The notes under the pieces are model-generated. The model saw nothing but the letters and a program-made list of their open reading frames with translations, had not been told where the DNA came from and did not search any database. DNA of 64,000 bases from Zeimonas sp964538505 (lineage in GTDB: Bacteria > Pseudomonadota > Gammaproteobacteria > Burkholderiales > Burkholderiaceae_E), in NCBI GenBank assembly GCA_964538505.1, contig CAZIDY010000014.1, positions 1-64,000 of the forward strand, in the 5' to 3' direction. Below, piece by piece: positions 32,539-42,239 of this stretch (position 1 is the stretch's first letter; every line of letters starts with the position of its first letter). A program made the position numbers and the translations under genes.

Positions 32539-34202
32539 TCGACTGGGCGAAGGCGGCGATGCCGCACCTGATCGTCCTGCCGATCGTCCTGCCGATGGCG
32601 GTCGCCGCGCTGATGCTGCTCACGGCGGAGCGGCGGCGCCGGCTGCGTGCCTCGCTCGGCCTGCTCTCGTGCACGGCGACGCTCGCCATCGCGATCGCGC
32701 TGATCGCGATCGTCGACGAGCGCGGCGCCGCTGCGGCGGGCGTCTACCTGCCGGCGAACTGGCCGGCGCCTTTCGGCATCGTGCTCGTGATCGACCGGCT
32801 GTCGGCGATGATGCTCTTCGTCACCGCGGTGATCGCGCTCGCGGCGCTCGTCTATTCGGTGGCGCGCTGGGACCGGGGCGGGGTCTACTTTCATCCGCTG
32901 TTCCAGCTGCAGCTGATGGGACTGAACGGCGCATTCCTCACTGCCGACGTCTTCAACCTGTTCGTCTTCTTCGAGATCCTGCTCGCCGCATCCTATGGGT
33001 TGCTGTTGCACGGCTCGGGCACGGTGCGCGTGCGCGCCGGACTTCACTACATCGCGGTGAACCTGTTCGCGTCGTCGCTGTTCCTCGTCGGCGTTGCCCT
33101 GCTGTACGGTGCCGCGGGAACGCTGAATCTCGCCGATTTCGCCGCGCGCATCCCGCAGGTGCCGCCGGCCGATCGCCCGCTGCTGCACGCGGGCGCCGCC
33201 ATCCTCGCCGTCGCCTTCCTCATCAAGGCGGCGATGTGGCCGCTGAACTTCTGGCTGACACCCGCGTACTCGGCGGCCGGCGCGCCGGTGGCCGCGTACT
33301 TCGCGATTCTCACCAAGGTCGGCGTGTACGCGGTGCTGCGCATCTGGACGCTGTTCTTCGGCATCGACGCGGGCGGGTCGGCGTTCTTCGGCGGAGTGGC
33401 GTTGAGCTGGATCGGCATGACGACGCTCACGGTGGCGGCGATCGCGATGCTCGCTTCGCATCATCCCGGTCGACAGGCCGCCTGGGGCGTCGTGATCTCG
33501 TCGGCAACGCTGATCTCGGCGATCGGCTTCGCACGGCCGGCGCTCACGGCAGGCGCGCTTTTCTACCTGATCGGCTCCACCTTTGCGCTGGCGGCGCTGT
33601 TCCTGCTCGTCGAGCTGATCGACCGTGCGCGCGACGTCGAGCCGCAGGTGCCGCTCGACGACGTCGACCCGTTGCCGTTCTCGATCGAGTACATCGAGCG
33701 GCCCGATTCGAATCTCGACGAGGACGAGTCGGTGCTGATCGGGCGGATCATCCCCGGTGCGCTCGCCTTCCTCGGCATGGGCTTCGTCCTGTGTGCGCTG
33801 ATGATCGCCGGGCTGCCGCCGCTGTCGGGCTTCCTCGGCAAGTTCGCGATGCTCTCGTCGGCGCTCCAGCCCGATCCGACGCTTGCCGGAGCGGTGGTGC
33901 CGGGTCCGGGCGTCGCCGCACTCGCGCTCGTTGCCGTATTGATCGGCTCGGGCTTCCTGTCGCTCGTCGCGTTGACGCGCGCCGGCATCCGCTATTTCTG
34001 GGCGCCGCAGGAGCGCGCCGCGCCGCGGCTGCGGGTCACCGAGACGGTGCCGATCGCCGTGCTGCTTGCGCTGTGCGCGCTGCTGACGATTCGCGCCGAG
34101 CCGGTGATGCGCTATGCGTCGGCCACCGCGCAGTCGCTGCATCAGCCGGCGGGCTATGTCGACGCCGTGCTGCGCGCGATGCCCGTGGAGCGGCCGCGAT
34201 GA
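32535..34202 (+). CDS. mnhD: Mrp antiporter subunit D
   Basis: A 555-residue NuoM/NuoN-like subunit. Conserved stretches include FEILLAASYGLLLHGSG, AFLIKAAMWPLNFWL and GLPPLSGFLGKF, with the lysines of the ion channel. An acidic loop near residues 370-400 (DRARDVEPQVPLDDVDP...) is longer than average. The GTG start overlaps the mnhC stop. Confidence 0.95.
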   Translation: MIDWAKAAMPHLIVLPIVLPMAVAALMLLTAERRRRLRASLGLLSCTATLAIAIALIAIVDERGAAAAGVYLPANWPAPFGIVLVIDRLSAMMLFVTAVIALAALVYSVARWDRGGVYFHPLFQLQLMGLNGAFLTADVFNLFVFFEILLAASYGLLLHGSGTVRVRAGLHYIAVNLFASSLFLVGVALLYGAAGTLNLADFAARIPQVPPADRPLLHAGAAILAVAFLIKAAMWPLNFWLTPAYSAAGAPVAAYFAILTKVGVYAVLRIWTLFFGIDAGGSAFFGGVALSWIGMTTLTVAAIAMLASHHPGRQAAWGVVISSATLISAIGFARPALTAGALFYLIGSTFALAALFLLVELIDRARDVEPQVPLDDVDPLPFSIEYIERPDSNLDEDESVLIGRIIPGALAFLGMGFVLCALMIAGLPPLSGFLGKFAMLSSALQPDPTLAGAVVPGPGVAALALVAVLIGSGFLSLVALTRAGIRYFWAPQERAAPRLRVTETVPIAVLLALCALLTIRAEPVMRYASATAQSLHQPAGYVDAVLRAMPVERPR

Positions 34203-34693
34203 AGCGCCTGTTCCCGTCGCCGCTGCTCAGCGTGTCGCTGTTCGTGCTGTGGCTCGTGCTCGCGCGTACGGCGAGTGTCGGCCATCTGATCATCGCCGCC
34301 GTCGTCGCGATCGGGATGCCGTTGCTGACGAGGCCGCTGCGGCCGCTGCCGGTGCGAATCCGCCGGCCGGTCACGCTCGTGCGCCTGATCCTGATCGTGG
34401 GGCACGATGTGCTGCTGTCGAGCATCGACGTCGCACGCGGAACGCTGCGCAGGCGCGAGCGGCTGCCCGAGGGGCGCTTCGTGCGCATGCCGCTCGAGCT
34501 GCGCGATCCGCACGCGATCGCCGCGCTGGCGACGATCACGACGGTGATTCCGGGAACCGTCTGGACCGAGCTCGCCGGCGACCGCAGCTGGTTCATGCTG
34601 CACGTGTTCGACCTGCACGAGGACGAGGTCGACGAGTACGTCGTGCGCTACAAGGCGCGCTACGAACGCCCGTTGAAGGAGATCTTCGAATGA
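34199..34693 (+). CDS. mnhE: Mrp antiporter subunit E
   Basis: A 164-residue subunit with N-terminal membrane helices and a cytoplasmic C-terminal part. The motif TTVIPGTVWTELAGD near residue 115 followed by LHVFDLHEDE is the MnhE signature. Coupled by 4-base overlaps to mnhD and mnhF. Confidence 0.94.
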   Translation: MKRLFPSPLLSVSLFVLWLVLARTASVGHLIIAAVVAIGMPLLTRPLRPLPVRIRRPVTLVRLILIVGHDVLLSSIDVARGTLRRRERLPEGRFVRMPLELRDPHAIAALATITTVIPGTVWTELAGDRSWFMLHVFDLHEDEVDEYVVRYKARYERPLKEIFE

Positions 34694-34968
34694 GCCCGCT
34701 GCTTTCCGCCGCATCGTTCCTGGCGCTCCTGCTGCTCACGCTCGCGATGGCGCTCTCGCTGGTGCGGATGCTGCGCGGGCCCACCGCGCAGGATCGCGTT
34801 CTTGCCTACGACATGCTGTACGTCGTCGCGATGCTGCTGATGCTCGTGCTCGGCCTGCGATCGGGCGGCACGATGTACTTCGAGGCGGCGCTGATCATCG
34901 CGCTGTTCGGCTATGTCAGCTCGGCGGCGCTCGGCAAGTTCCTGTTCCGCGGGGAGATCATCGAATGA
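34690..34968 (+). CDS. mnhF: Mrp antiporter subunit F
   Basis: A 92-residue, three-helix protein with the MnhF pattern RMLRGPTAQDRVLAYDMLYV near residue 25. Overlaps both neighbours by 4 bases. Confidence 0.93.
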   Translation: MSPLLSAASFLALLLLTLAMALSLVRMLRGPTAQDRVLAYDMLYVVAMLLMLVLGLRSGGTMYFEAALIIALFGYVSSAALGKFLFRGEIIE

Positions 34969-35375
34969 GCGGCGACACGTTCTTCGCGCATGCGCTCACG
35001 CCGTTGTGGGTCGACGCGATCGTCTCGCTGCTGCTGATCAACGGTGCCGTCTTCTGCGTCGTCGGTGCATTGGGCCTGCTGCGGTTCCCGCATTTCTTCC
35101 TGCGTGCGCACCCGGCGGCGCTGCCGTACACGATGGGGACGTGGTCGATCGCCGCGGCTTCGCTGGTCTGGTTCAGCGCGTCGCAGGAGAGCTTCTCGGT
35201 GCAGTCGTGGACGATCGTCGTGCTGCTGCCGATCGGTGCGCCGGTGGCGGTGGCGCTGCTGGCGCGCGCGGCGTTGTTCCGGTTGCGGCGCGCGGGGTAC
35301 GTGGAGCCGCCGCCGCGCGGGGCGCAGGAGCCGGGGCGCTGGCGGTCGCGCGGGGGGAAGTCGCCGCCGGACTGA
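34965..35375 (+). CDS. mnhG: Mrp antiporter subunit G
   Basis: A 136-residue, three-helix protein with the MnhG features GALGLLRFPHFFLRAHPAAL and a Gly/Pro/Arg-rich cytoplasmic tail from residue 108. It ends the A(B)CDEFG operon, which is complete. A paired terminator-like hairpin follows at 35415-35464. Confidence 0.93.
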   Translation: MSGDTFFAHALTPLWVDAIVSLLLINGAVFCVVGALGLLRFPHFFLRAHPAALPYTMGTWSIAAASLVWFSASQESFSVQSWTIVVLLPIGAPVAVALLARAALFRLRRAGYVEPPPRGAQEPGRWRSRGGKSPPD

Positions 35376-35414
35376 GCGTCGTGCGCCGCCTGCCGCGCGA
35401 ACGACGACCTCTCC

Positions 35415-35464
35415 TGCAAAGGTGCGGGCCGTCCGCCTCGGGGTAGATGGCCCGTGCCTTTGCA
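35415..35464. terminator. Probable bidirectional terminator between mnhG and ttcA
   Basis: Segments 35415-35430 and 35449-35464 are inverted repeats of 16 bases with two mismatches, separated by an 18-base loop. The outer ends read TGCAAAGG and CCTTTGCA. The element lies in the middle of the 115-base gap between two convergent genes, where a terminator serving both strands is expected. Confidence 0.6.
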
Positions 35465-35490
35465 CGCGCCGGCCGTTCGCGTGTCGGTGG

Positions 35491-36471
35491 TCAGCGTTCT
35501 TCGCGGAGCGCGGACGGGCGCTCGAGCTCCGGATCGGGGTCGAAGGCGCGGTCGCCGTCGGCGAAGGGTGTGCCGGTGGGGCGCAGGCCGGCGAAGTCCC
35601 AGGCGGTGCGGTCGAGCAGGTGCGAGGGGACGACGCGGCCGAGCGATGCGAAGACGTTTTCGACGCGACCGGGATGGCGGCGCTCCCATTCGCGCAGCAT
35701 CTGCTTGATCTCCTGGCGCTTCAGGTTTGCCTGCGAGCCGCACAGGTTGCAGGGGATGATCGGGAACGCGCGCCATTCGGCGTAGGCGGAGAGGTCTTCT
35801 TCCTTCACGTAGGCGAGCGGGCGGATCACGACGTGCCGGCCGTCGTCGGAGACGAGCTTCGGCGGCATCGACTTCAGCTTGCCGCCGAAGAACAGGTTCA
35901 GGAAGAAGGTCTCGAGGATGTCGTCGCGATGATGGCCGAGCGCGATCTTCGTTGCGCCGAGCTCGTCGGCGACGCGATAGAGGATGCCGCGTCGCAGCCG
36001 CGAGCACAGCGAGCACATCGTGCGCCCCTCGGGGATCACGCGCGTGACGATCGAGTAGGTGTCCTGCGTCTCGATGCGGAAGGGCACGCCGAGCGTGCGC
36101 AGGTAGTCGGGCAGCACGTGCTCGGGGAAGCCCGGCTGTTTCTGGTCGAGGTTCACGGCGACGAGCTCGAACTCGATGGGGGCGCGGGCGCGCAGTGTTC
36201 GCAGCAGGTCGAGCAGCGCGTAGCTGTCCTTGCCGCCGGAGAGACAGACCATCACGCGGTCGCCGGCTTCGATCATGCCGAAGTCGCCGATCGCTTCGCC
36301 GGTGAGTCGCAGCAGACGCTTGTGCAGCTTGTTGCGCTCGTAGGCGCGCTTGCGGTCGGTGGCGCCTGTCTGCGCCGCAGGACTCGCATGCGCGACGACA
36401 CTGGTCTGCGCCCTGGCGCCGGGCTGCGTCCCGTCCGCGACCTTTGCCATTCCTGCGCTTCCCGAGCTCAT
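35491..36471 (-). CDS. ttcA: TtcA, tRNA 2-thiocytidine-32 synthetase
   Basis: A 326-residue protein. It has the PP-loop ATP motif SGGKDS (78-83) and two Cys pairs that hold the iron-sulfur cluster: Cys153/Cys156 (CSLC) and Cys241/Cys244 (CNLC). TtcA thiolates C32 of some tRNAs. The N-terminal 40 residues are a poorly conserved Ala/Thr-rich extension. The start overlaps the folB stop (ATGA, 36468-36471). Confidence 0.95.
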   Translation of the reverse strand: MSSGSAGMAKVADGTQPGARAQTSVVAHASPAAQTGATDRKRAYERNKLHKRLLRLTGEAIGDFGMIEAGDRVMVCLSGGKDSYALLDLLRTLRARAPIEFELVAVNLDQKQPGFPEHVLPDYLRTLGVPFRIETQDTYSIVTRVIPEGRTMCSLCSRLRRGILYRVADELGATKIALGHHRDDILETFFLNLFFGGKLKSMPPKLVSDDGRHVVIRPLAYVKEEDLSAYAEWRAFPIIPCNLCGSQANLKRQEIKQMLREWERRHPGRVENVFASLGRVVPSHLLDRTAWDFAGLRPTGTPFADGDRAFDPDPELERPSALREER

Positions 36472-36857
36472 TGTGGGTGCCTCCAGACCTCGACGCGCAC
36501 CGATCGCGCGCGCGGCAGCGGTTGCGGCTTGGTCACCGCGACCTTCAGCGCACGCAGTCCGGGAAGCTTCTCCAGTTCGTCGGCCAGTTCGCCGCAGATC
36601 GTCTCCACCAGGCGGAAGCGCCGGTCGCCGCCGACCAGGCGCTCCACCGCCTCGACGACGCGCTCGTAGTTCACGGTTTCCGACAGCAGGTCGCGACGCT
36701 GCTGCCGCGTGATGTCGGGTACGTAGAGCTCGACGTCGATGACGATCGGGCGGCGCTTGGCCTGCTCGCGCTCGTAGACGCCGAGATAGCAGTCGATCTC
36801 GATGTCCTGCACGAGCACGCGGTAGCAGTCGGGGAATGCGGCGTTGTCGCGGGTCAT
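36468..36857 (-). CDS. folB: FolB, dihydroneopterin aldolase
   Basis: A 129-residue protein matching FolB length. Motifs include IDCYLGVYEREQAKRR near the start (the substrate-binding Glu) and the catalytic-lysine strand KVAVTKPQPLP near residue 108. It converts dihydroneopterin to hydroxymethyl-dihydropterin in folate synthesis. It lies between a pteridine-reductase-like SDR gene (12-base gap) and ttcA, a common arrangement in betaproteobacteria. Confidence 0.94.
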   Translation of the reverse strand: MTRDNAAFPDCYRVLVQDIEIDCYLGVYEREQAKRRPIVIDVELYVPDITRQQRRDLLSETVNYERVVEAVERLVGGDRRFRLVETICGELADELEKLPGLRALKVAVTKPQPLPRARSVRVEVWRHPQ

Positions 36858-36869
36858 GATGTGCGCGCT

Positions 36870-37613
36870 TCAGCGCGAAACGAGGGAGCTGCCGCCGTCG
36901 ACGTGCAGCACGTGGCCGGTAATGTAGTCGTTGCCGTCGAGCAGGAACGCGACGGCGCGTGCGATGTCGTCGCCGGTGCCGATGCGCTCCAGCGGGATCG
37001 CCGACTCGATCGCGTGCCGTTCCGCATCGGTGAAGACGTCGTGCTCGGGCCAGTCGAGCGAGCCCGGTGCGACGGCGTTCACCCGGATCTCGGGCGCGAG
37101 CTCGAGCGCGAGCGCGCGCGTGAGCGCGACGACGCCGGCCTTCGCGGCCGCGTACACGGCGAAACCGGCGAGCGGACGATCGGCGCGCGCATCGGCGATG
37201 TTCACGATCGTGCCGCCGCGTGCGCGCAGCCACCGCACCGCGGCCTGGCTCGTGAACAGCGTCGCCTTCAGATTGCCGTCGACGATTTCGTTCCACAGCG
37301 TTTCGTCGATCGAGCCGATCGGGGTGCGCAGGAAGGTCGAGGCGTTGTTCACCAGCCCGTCGAGGCGCCCGTGCCATTTCGCTGCCGAGTCGACGACGCG
37401 CGCGCAATCGTCCGCCTGGGAGAGGTCTGCCTCGAACGCGCGCGCGGAGCCTGTGCGCATCGCATCGAGCTCGCCCGCGAGCGCCTCGGCCTCCTCGGCC
37501 GAGCGGCGGTAGTGGATCGCGACATCGAAGCCGTGCGCGTGCAGGTGCCGTGCGATCTGCGCGCCGATGCGGCGGGCCGCACCGGTGACCAGGACGACGC
37601 GATTCGGATGCAT
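36870..37613 (-). CDS. folM: Pteridine reductase-like short-chain dehydrogenase (FolM type)
   Basis: A 247-residue SDR protein with the NAD(P) motif VTGAARRIGAQIA, the NNAS segment (VNNASTFLRTP) and the catalytic YAAAK (Tyr and Lys near residue 160). The ARADRPLAGF stretch before the Tyr resembles PTR1/FolM pteridine reductases. The folB neighbour supports a role reducing dihydrofolate or dihydropterins. An ATG 21 bases further upstream is an alternative start. Confidence 0.87.
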   Translation of the reverse strand: MHPNRVVLVTGAARRIGAQIARHLHAHGFDVAIHYRRSAEEAEALAGELDAMRTGSARAFEADLSQADDCARVVDSAAKWHGRLDGLVNNASTFLRTPIGSIDETLWNEIVDGNLKATLFTSQAAVRWLRARGGTIVNIADARADRPLAGFAVYAAAKAGVVALTRALALELAPEIRVNAVAPGSLDWPEHDVFTDAERHAIESAIPLERIGTGDDIARAVAFLLDGNDYITGHVLHVDGGSSLVSR

Positions 37614-37746
37614 GGCGCATCGAGTGTAAGGCATCCGGCTCCCCCGACTGGTACGATCGATGCTTTCGCGCAGGTCGGCCCGGCTTTCGCCGCAGTCCCG
37701 TTCCGGCGGCACCGTTCCCGCAGTCCCGCTCCCGCAGTTCACTTCG

Positions 37747-38658
37747 ATGCTCGCTTTCCTCCCACCGGTCGCTCGCGCCGCGGTCGCGGTAACGCTGCTC
37801 GTCGTGAACACGCTGTTCTGGTGCGTGCTGCTGTTCCTGCTCGCACTCGTGAAGCTGTCGCTGCCCTTCGAGCGTGTACGCAAGGCGATCGATCCGCTGC
37901 TCAACGACGTCGCCACGCGGTGGATCGCCGGAAACAACGCGTGGATGCGCCTGACGCAGCCCACCGAATGGGACGTCGAAGGCCTCGAGCACATCGATCC
38001 GCACGGCTGGTATCTCGTCAGCTGCAATCACCAGTCGTGGGTCGACATCTTCGTGCTGCAGCGCCTGCTGAACCGGCGCATCCCGTTGCTGAAATTCTTC
38101 CTGAAGTACGAGCTGATCTACGTGCCGGTGATGGGGCTCGCCTGGTGGGCGCTCGATTTCCCGTTCATGCGAAGGCATTCCGACAAGTACCTGCGCAGGC
38201 ACCCGGAGAAGCGCCTCGAGGATCTCGAGACGACGAAGCGCGCCTGCGAGAAGTTTGCGCGGCTGCCGACGAGCGTGATGAACTTCGTCGAGGGAACGCG
38301 CTTCACGCGCGAAAAGCACGAGGCGCAGCGCTCGCCGTACCGGCACCTGCTCAAGCCGAAGTCGGGTGCACTGGCGCTGACGCTCAACGCACTCGGCGAG
38401 CGTTTCGATTCGCTGATCGACGTGACGATCGTCTATCCGGGAGGGGTGCCGACCTTCTGGCAGTTCCTGCGCGGCGACGTCGAACGGATCGTCGTGCGGA
38501 TGGCGCGTCGACCGATCCCCTCCGAGTTCTTCCACGCCGACGCGATGGCCGACTCGCGCGCGCGCAAGCGCGTGCAGGCGTGGCTGCATGAGCTGTGGCA
38601 GGAGAAGGACCGGCAGATCGACGCGCTGCTGCAGGCGCCGCAGCGCGTAGTCGCGTGA
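37747..38658 (+). CDS. Lysophospholipid acyltransferase, PlsC/YihG type
   Basis: A 303-residue membrane acyltransferase with two N-terminal helices and the catalytic motif NHQSWVD (NHx4D) near residue 95, followed by the acceptor-binding FVEGTR near residue 180. It matches the YihG/acyltransferase branch that acylates lysophospholipids. Its stop overlaps the GTG of the next gene (38655-38658). Confidence 0.9.
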   Translation: MLAFLPPVARAAVAVTLLVVNTLFWCVLLFLLALVKLSLPFERVRKAIDPLLNDVATRWIAGNNAWMRLTQPTEWDVEGLEHIDPHGWYLVSCNHQSWVDIFVLQRLLNRRIPLLKFFLKYELIYVPVMGLAWWALDFPFMRRHSDKYLRRHPEKRLEDLETTKRACEKFARLPTSVMNFVEGTRFTREKHEAQRSPYRHLLKPKSGALALTLNALGERFDSLIDVTIVYPGGVPTFWQFLRGDVERIVVRMARRPIPSEFFHADAMADSRARKRVQAWLHELWQEKDRQIDALLQAPQRVVA

Positions 38659-39851
38659 GCTTCGAAGCGCCAGCGGCGCCGGCGCTCGCCGCTTCGCAGG
38701 CGCTCGTGCGCCGCATCGGCGAGACGATTGATGCGGCGGGCGGCTGGATCGGCTTCGACCGCTACCTGCAGCACGCGCTCTACGAACCCGGGCTCGGCTA
38801 CTACAGTGGGCCGAACCGGGTCTTCGGCGCCGAGGGCGACTTCGTCACCGCGCCCGAGATGTCGTCGCTGTTCGGCGGCTGCGTGGCCGTGCAGTGCGCG
38901 CAATGGCTCGACGAGGTCGGCGGCGGGATCGTCGAGTTCGGTGCCGGCTCGGGCGCGCTGGCCGCGCAGGTGCTGTCGACGCTGCGCGACGCGGATTCTC
39001 TGCCGGACAGCTACGCGATCGTCGAGCTGTCGGCCCCGCTGCGCGAACGCCAGCGCCGGACGATCGATGCCGCGGGGCCCGGGCTGCTCGAGCGCGTGCG
39101 CTGGCTCGATGAACTCCCCGAGCGCATCGAGGGCGTCGTGCTCGCCAACGAGGTGCTCGATGCGATGCCGGTGCGGGTGTTCCGCTGCGCGGGCGCCGAC
39201 GTGCTCGAGCGGGGCGTGACGCGCGTGGGGGACGACGCGCTCGGCTGGGCCGAGCGCGCAGCCGACCCGCGATTCGCCGCACTCGTGCACGAGCGGCTGC
39301 GCGAGGCGTGGAGCGTGTACGCGGGCGAGCGCATCGAGGTGCTGCGCGAGGCGGCGCCGTACGTCTCGGAGATCGGCGAGCAGGCCGAGGCGTGGGTGCA
39401 GACGGTCGGCTCTCGGCTGGCGCGCGGTGCGATGCTGCTGATCGACTATGGCTTTCCGCGGCACGAGCTCTACCACCCGCAGCGCGACGGCGGCACGCTG
39501 CGCTGTCATTTCCGCCATCGTTCGCACGACGATCCGTTCCTGTGGCCGGGGCTGCAGGACGTCACCGCGCACGTCGATTTCAGCGCCGTCGGCGACGCGG
39601 CCGCGCGCGCAGGGCTCGAGCTGCTCGGCTTCCAGTCGCAGGCCCGATTCCTGCTCGACTGCGGGCTGCTGGACGCCTGCGCCGCGATTCCGCGCGACGA
39701 CCTGCGCGCGTGGACACGCGAGACGCACGCGGTGCAGCGGCTGCTTTCGGAAGCGGAGATGGGCGAGCTGTTCAAGGCGATCGCGTTCGGGCGCGGCGTG
39801 GCGGATGACGCGGTGGGGTTTCGGTCGCGCGATCGGCGTGCTTCGCTGTAG
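38655..39851 (+). CDS. MidA/NDUFAF7-family SAM-dependent methyltransferase
   Basis: A 398-residue protein. Family features are FDRYLQHALYEPGLGYY near the start, the SAM loop IVEFGAGSGALA and the ANEVLDAMPVR segment. Eukaryotic homologues methylate an arginine of a complex I subunit; bacterial substrates are not defined. The GTG start overlaps the acyltransferase stop. Confidence 0.9.
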   Translation: MSFEAPAAPALAASQALVRRIGETIDAAGGWIGFDRYLQHALYEPGLGYYSGPNRVFGAEGDFVTAPEMSSLFGGCVAVQCAQWLDEVGGGIVEFGAGSGALAAQVLSTLRDADSLPDSYAIVELSAPLRERQRRTIDAAGPGLLERVRWLDELPERIEGVVLANEVLDAMPVRVFRCAGADVLERGVTRVGDDALGWAERAADPRFAALVHERLREAWSVYAGERIEVLREAAPYVSEIGEQAEAWVQTVGSRLARGAMLLIDYGFPRHELYHPQRDGGTLRCHFRHRSHDDPFLWPGLQDVTAHVDFSAVGDAAARAGLELLGFQSQARFLLDCGLLDACAAIPRDDLRAWTRETHAVQRLLSEAEMGELFKAIAFGRGVADDAVGFRSRDRRASL

Positions 39852-39861
39852 GAAGCCGGCG

Positions 39862-40761
39862 ATGCGGTGGGGGCTGAAGATGCTGCGTCGGATGGGCCGG
39901 GAGCGGCGCCGCGTCGCGACCGAGTCGTGCAATGCCGCGGCGGTCCGTGCCTGCCTGGTGCTCATCGGCGCCGTCGGCGCCGCCGATCTCACGATGTCGT
40001 CGGCGGGTGCGAATCCGGGGCCGTCGGTCGAGTCGCCCGATGTCATCACGCGCTCGATCGAGCGGCGACCGCCGGCGCGGCCGCTCGTCGAGGCCGGCCG
40101 CGTCGATGTGGGTGCGCTGTCGGCGGCTGACCTCGAGCGCCTCGCACAGGCGTCGCGCGAGCGCTGGCAGCGCAGCACGCACGGGCCGATGCTGTTTCGC
40201 ATCCTGCCCGAGCGCCTGGAATCGTCCGGGTTGCCGCAAGCCGATACGCGGGGCGCCCGACTGGTCGCGCTTTATTGCGTGCAGTGCCACAACCTGCCAA
40301 ATCCGGCGATGCACGATGCGCGTACCTGGCCGAAGGTGGTGCGTCGAATGGTGCCGCGCATGGAAGGTCGGGGAAACCTCGGACCGCTGATGGCCGATCT
40401 GATGCGCGCGCCGGGGGCGGGCGAGCGTGCGATGGCTGCACCCACGCCCGACGAGGAACTCGAGATCGTTCGCTACCTGCAGCGGCACGCGCAACGCGGA
40501 TTCGATCCGGCCGCCGAACCCGAAATCGCCCGGGCGCTCGAGCGCGGCGCCGGTCGCATGTTCGCCGACGCCTGCAGCCAGTGCCACGTGCTGCCCGATC
40601 CGTCGCAGCATACGGCGGAGGAATGGCCGAAGGTGGTCGAGCGCATGCGCGACAATCTCGAGTGGATGAATCGCGCCGTCGGCGGCCGCCTCGATGCGCG
40701 CGAGCCGCAGTTGTCGGTCGCGGATATCGTCGGCTTCCTGCAGACGCATGCTCGCAGGTGA
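39862..40761 (+). CDS. Diheme c-type cytochrome
   Basis: A 299-residue exported protein with an N-terminal basic/hydrophobic export segment (residues 8-48) and two cytochrome-c-like domains: CVQCH at 139-143 and CSQCH at 238-242, each followed by the same HDARTWPKVV/HTAEEWPKVV pattern and a methionine-containing loop, showing an internal duplication. Function is unknown; electron transfer in the periplasm is likely. An internal ATG at 39880 is an alternative start. Confidence 0.8.
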   Translation: MRWGLKMLRRMGRERRRVATESCNAAAVRACLVLIGAVGAADLTMSSAGANPGPSVESPDVITRSIERRPPARPLVEAGRVDVGALSAADLERLAQASRERWQRSTHGPMLFRILPERLESSGLPQADTRGARLVALYCVQCHNLPNPAMHDARTWPKVVRRMVPRMEGRGNLGPLMADLMRAPGAGERAMAAPTPDEELEIVRYLQRHAQRGFDPAAEPEIARALERGAGRMFADACSQCHVLPDPSQHTAEEWPKVVERMRDNLEWMNRAVGGRLDAREPQLSVADIVGFLQTHARR

Positions 40762-40788
40762 AGCGGGACGATCGCCGTCCAGATTCGA

Positions 40789-40983
40789 ATGATGAAGTGG
40801 CTGCTCGTCGTCGTTCTTGCGCTGGCGCTCTTTTCCGGGTTGATGCCGGTGCTGCGCCGCTTCGGCATCGGCCGGCTGCCGGGTGACTTCGAGTTCCGCG
40901 CCTTCGGCCGCCACTGGTCGATCCCGGTGACATCGACCGTGCTGCTGTCGCTCCTTGCTGCGCTGCTTGCCCGGTTGCTTTGA
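40789..40983 (+). CDS. DUF2905 small membrane protein
   Basis: A 64-residue protein with two hydrophobic helices flanking the conserved GRLPGDFEFRA turn, the DUF2905 signature. No function is known. It follows the diheme cytochrome by 27 bases. Confidence 0.85.
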   Translation: MMKWLLVVVLALALFSGLMPVLRRFGIGRLPGDFEFRAFGRHWSIPVTSTVLLSLLAALLARLL

Positions 40984-40996
40984 AGATCTGCCGTAG

Positions 40997-42220
40997 TCAG
41001 CGCCGGATGCCGAGCGCCCCCGCAATCGCCTCGGCCCGCGCGTCGTGCAAGGCCTCGCGGATCTTCTGCGGCGCGCCTTCGTGCGCTCGCGCGATCGAAG
41101 CGGTGTCGACCGACGCGAAGGCGCGTGCGGCATCGCGCAGGTGCTGCGTCTGCGGATAGGGACGTGACTCGAGCCCGAGCCGGCCACGGTAGTCGGCTTC
41201 GCAGGCGGCGAGGACGTCGTCGAGTCGATGCGGGCGACGCGCGTAGTCGATGCGCTCGAGCAGCTTCGCGATCGTTCCCGCGCGCAGTTCGAGCGCACGA
41301 TGCACGAGCCCGTGCTCGCGGGCGACGATGCGCGCGAGGTCGCGGCACTCGACCGGCACGCGCAGTCGCGCGCACAGCTGGTCGACGAGCTGTACCGAGC
41401 GCTGCTCGTGCGCGATGTGGCGCGGCCATTCGTCGGGCGGCGTCGTTCCCTTGCCGAGGTCGTGCACGAGCGCGGCGAAGCGCACCGGCAACGAGGCGCC
41501 TGCGTCGGCCGCGAAGTCGACGACCATCATCACGTGCACGCCGGTATCGATTTCGGGGTGGTAGTCGGCGCGCTGCGGCACGCCCCACAGGCGGTCGAGC
41601 TCGGGCATCACGCGCGCGAGCGCGCCGCACTCGCGCAGCACGTCGAACATGCGCGAAGGGCGCCGCTCCATCAGCCCGCGCGAGATCTCCTGCCAGACGC
41701 GCTCGGCGACGAGCGCGTCGGCTTCGCCCTGCTCGACCATCGTGCGCATCAGCGCCATCGTCTCCGGCGCGACGGTGAAGCCATCGAAGCGCGCTGCGAA
41801 GCGTGCGACGCGCAGGATGCGGACCGGGTCCTCGGCGAAGGCCGTGCCGACGTGGCGCAGCAGGCCTGCGCGCAGGTCGGCGTGGCCGCCGTGCGGATCG
41901 ACCAGCGTTCCGTCCTCGGCGATCGCCATTGCGTTGATCGTCAGGTCGCGCCGCAGCAGGTCGTCCTCGAGCGTGACGTCGGGGGAGGCGTGCACTTCGA
42001 AGCCGCGATAGCCGCGGGCGGTCTTGCGCTCGGTGCGTGCGAGTGCGTATTCCTCATGCGTCTGCGGATGCAGGAACACCGGGAAATCGCGTCCTACCGG
42101 GCGAAAGCCGCGCGCGACGAGCTCGTCGGAGGTGGCTCCGACGACGACCCAGTCGCGATCCTTCACCGGGAGCCCGAGGAGCTCGTCGCGAACCGAGCCG
42201 CCGACCCGATAGATCTTCAT
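40997..42220 (-). CDS. cca: Multifunctional CCA tRNA nucleotidyltransferase/phosphohydrolase
   Basis: A 407-residue protein. The N-terminal class II nucleotidyltransferase has GGSVRDELLG and the metal-binding DRDWVVVG near residue 22; a C-terminal HD domain includes VHDLGKGT near residue 255. It adds or repairs CCA at tRNA 3' ends. It is third in a minus-strand operon after slt and the NDUFA9-like gene. Confidence 0.95.
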   Translation of the reverse strand: MKIYRVGGSVRDELLGLPVKDRDWVVVGATSDELVARGFRPVGRDFPVFLHPQTHEEYALARTERKTARGYRGFEVHASPDVTLEDDLLRRDLTINAMAIAEDGTLVDPHGGHADLRAGLLRHVGTAFAEDPVRILRVARFAARFDGFTVAPETMALMRTMVEQGEADALVAERVWQEISRGLMERRPSRMFDVLRECGALARVMPELDRLWGVPQRADYHPEIDTGVHVMMVVDFAADAGASLPVRFAALVHDLGKGTTPPDEWPRHIAHEQRSVQLVDQLCARLRVPVECRDLARIVAREHGLVHRALELRAGTIAKLLERIDYARRPHRLDDVLAACEADYRGRLGLESRPYPQTQHLRDAARAFASVDTASIARAHEGAPQKIREALHDARAEAIAGALGIRR

Positions 42221-42239
42221 CGGCGGCTGCTCGCTGCGA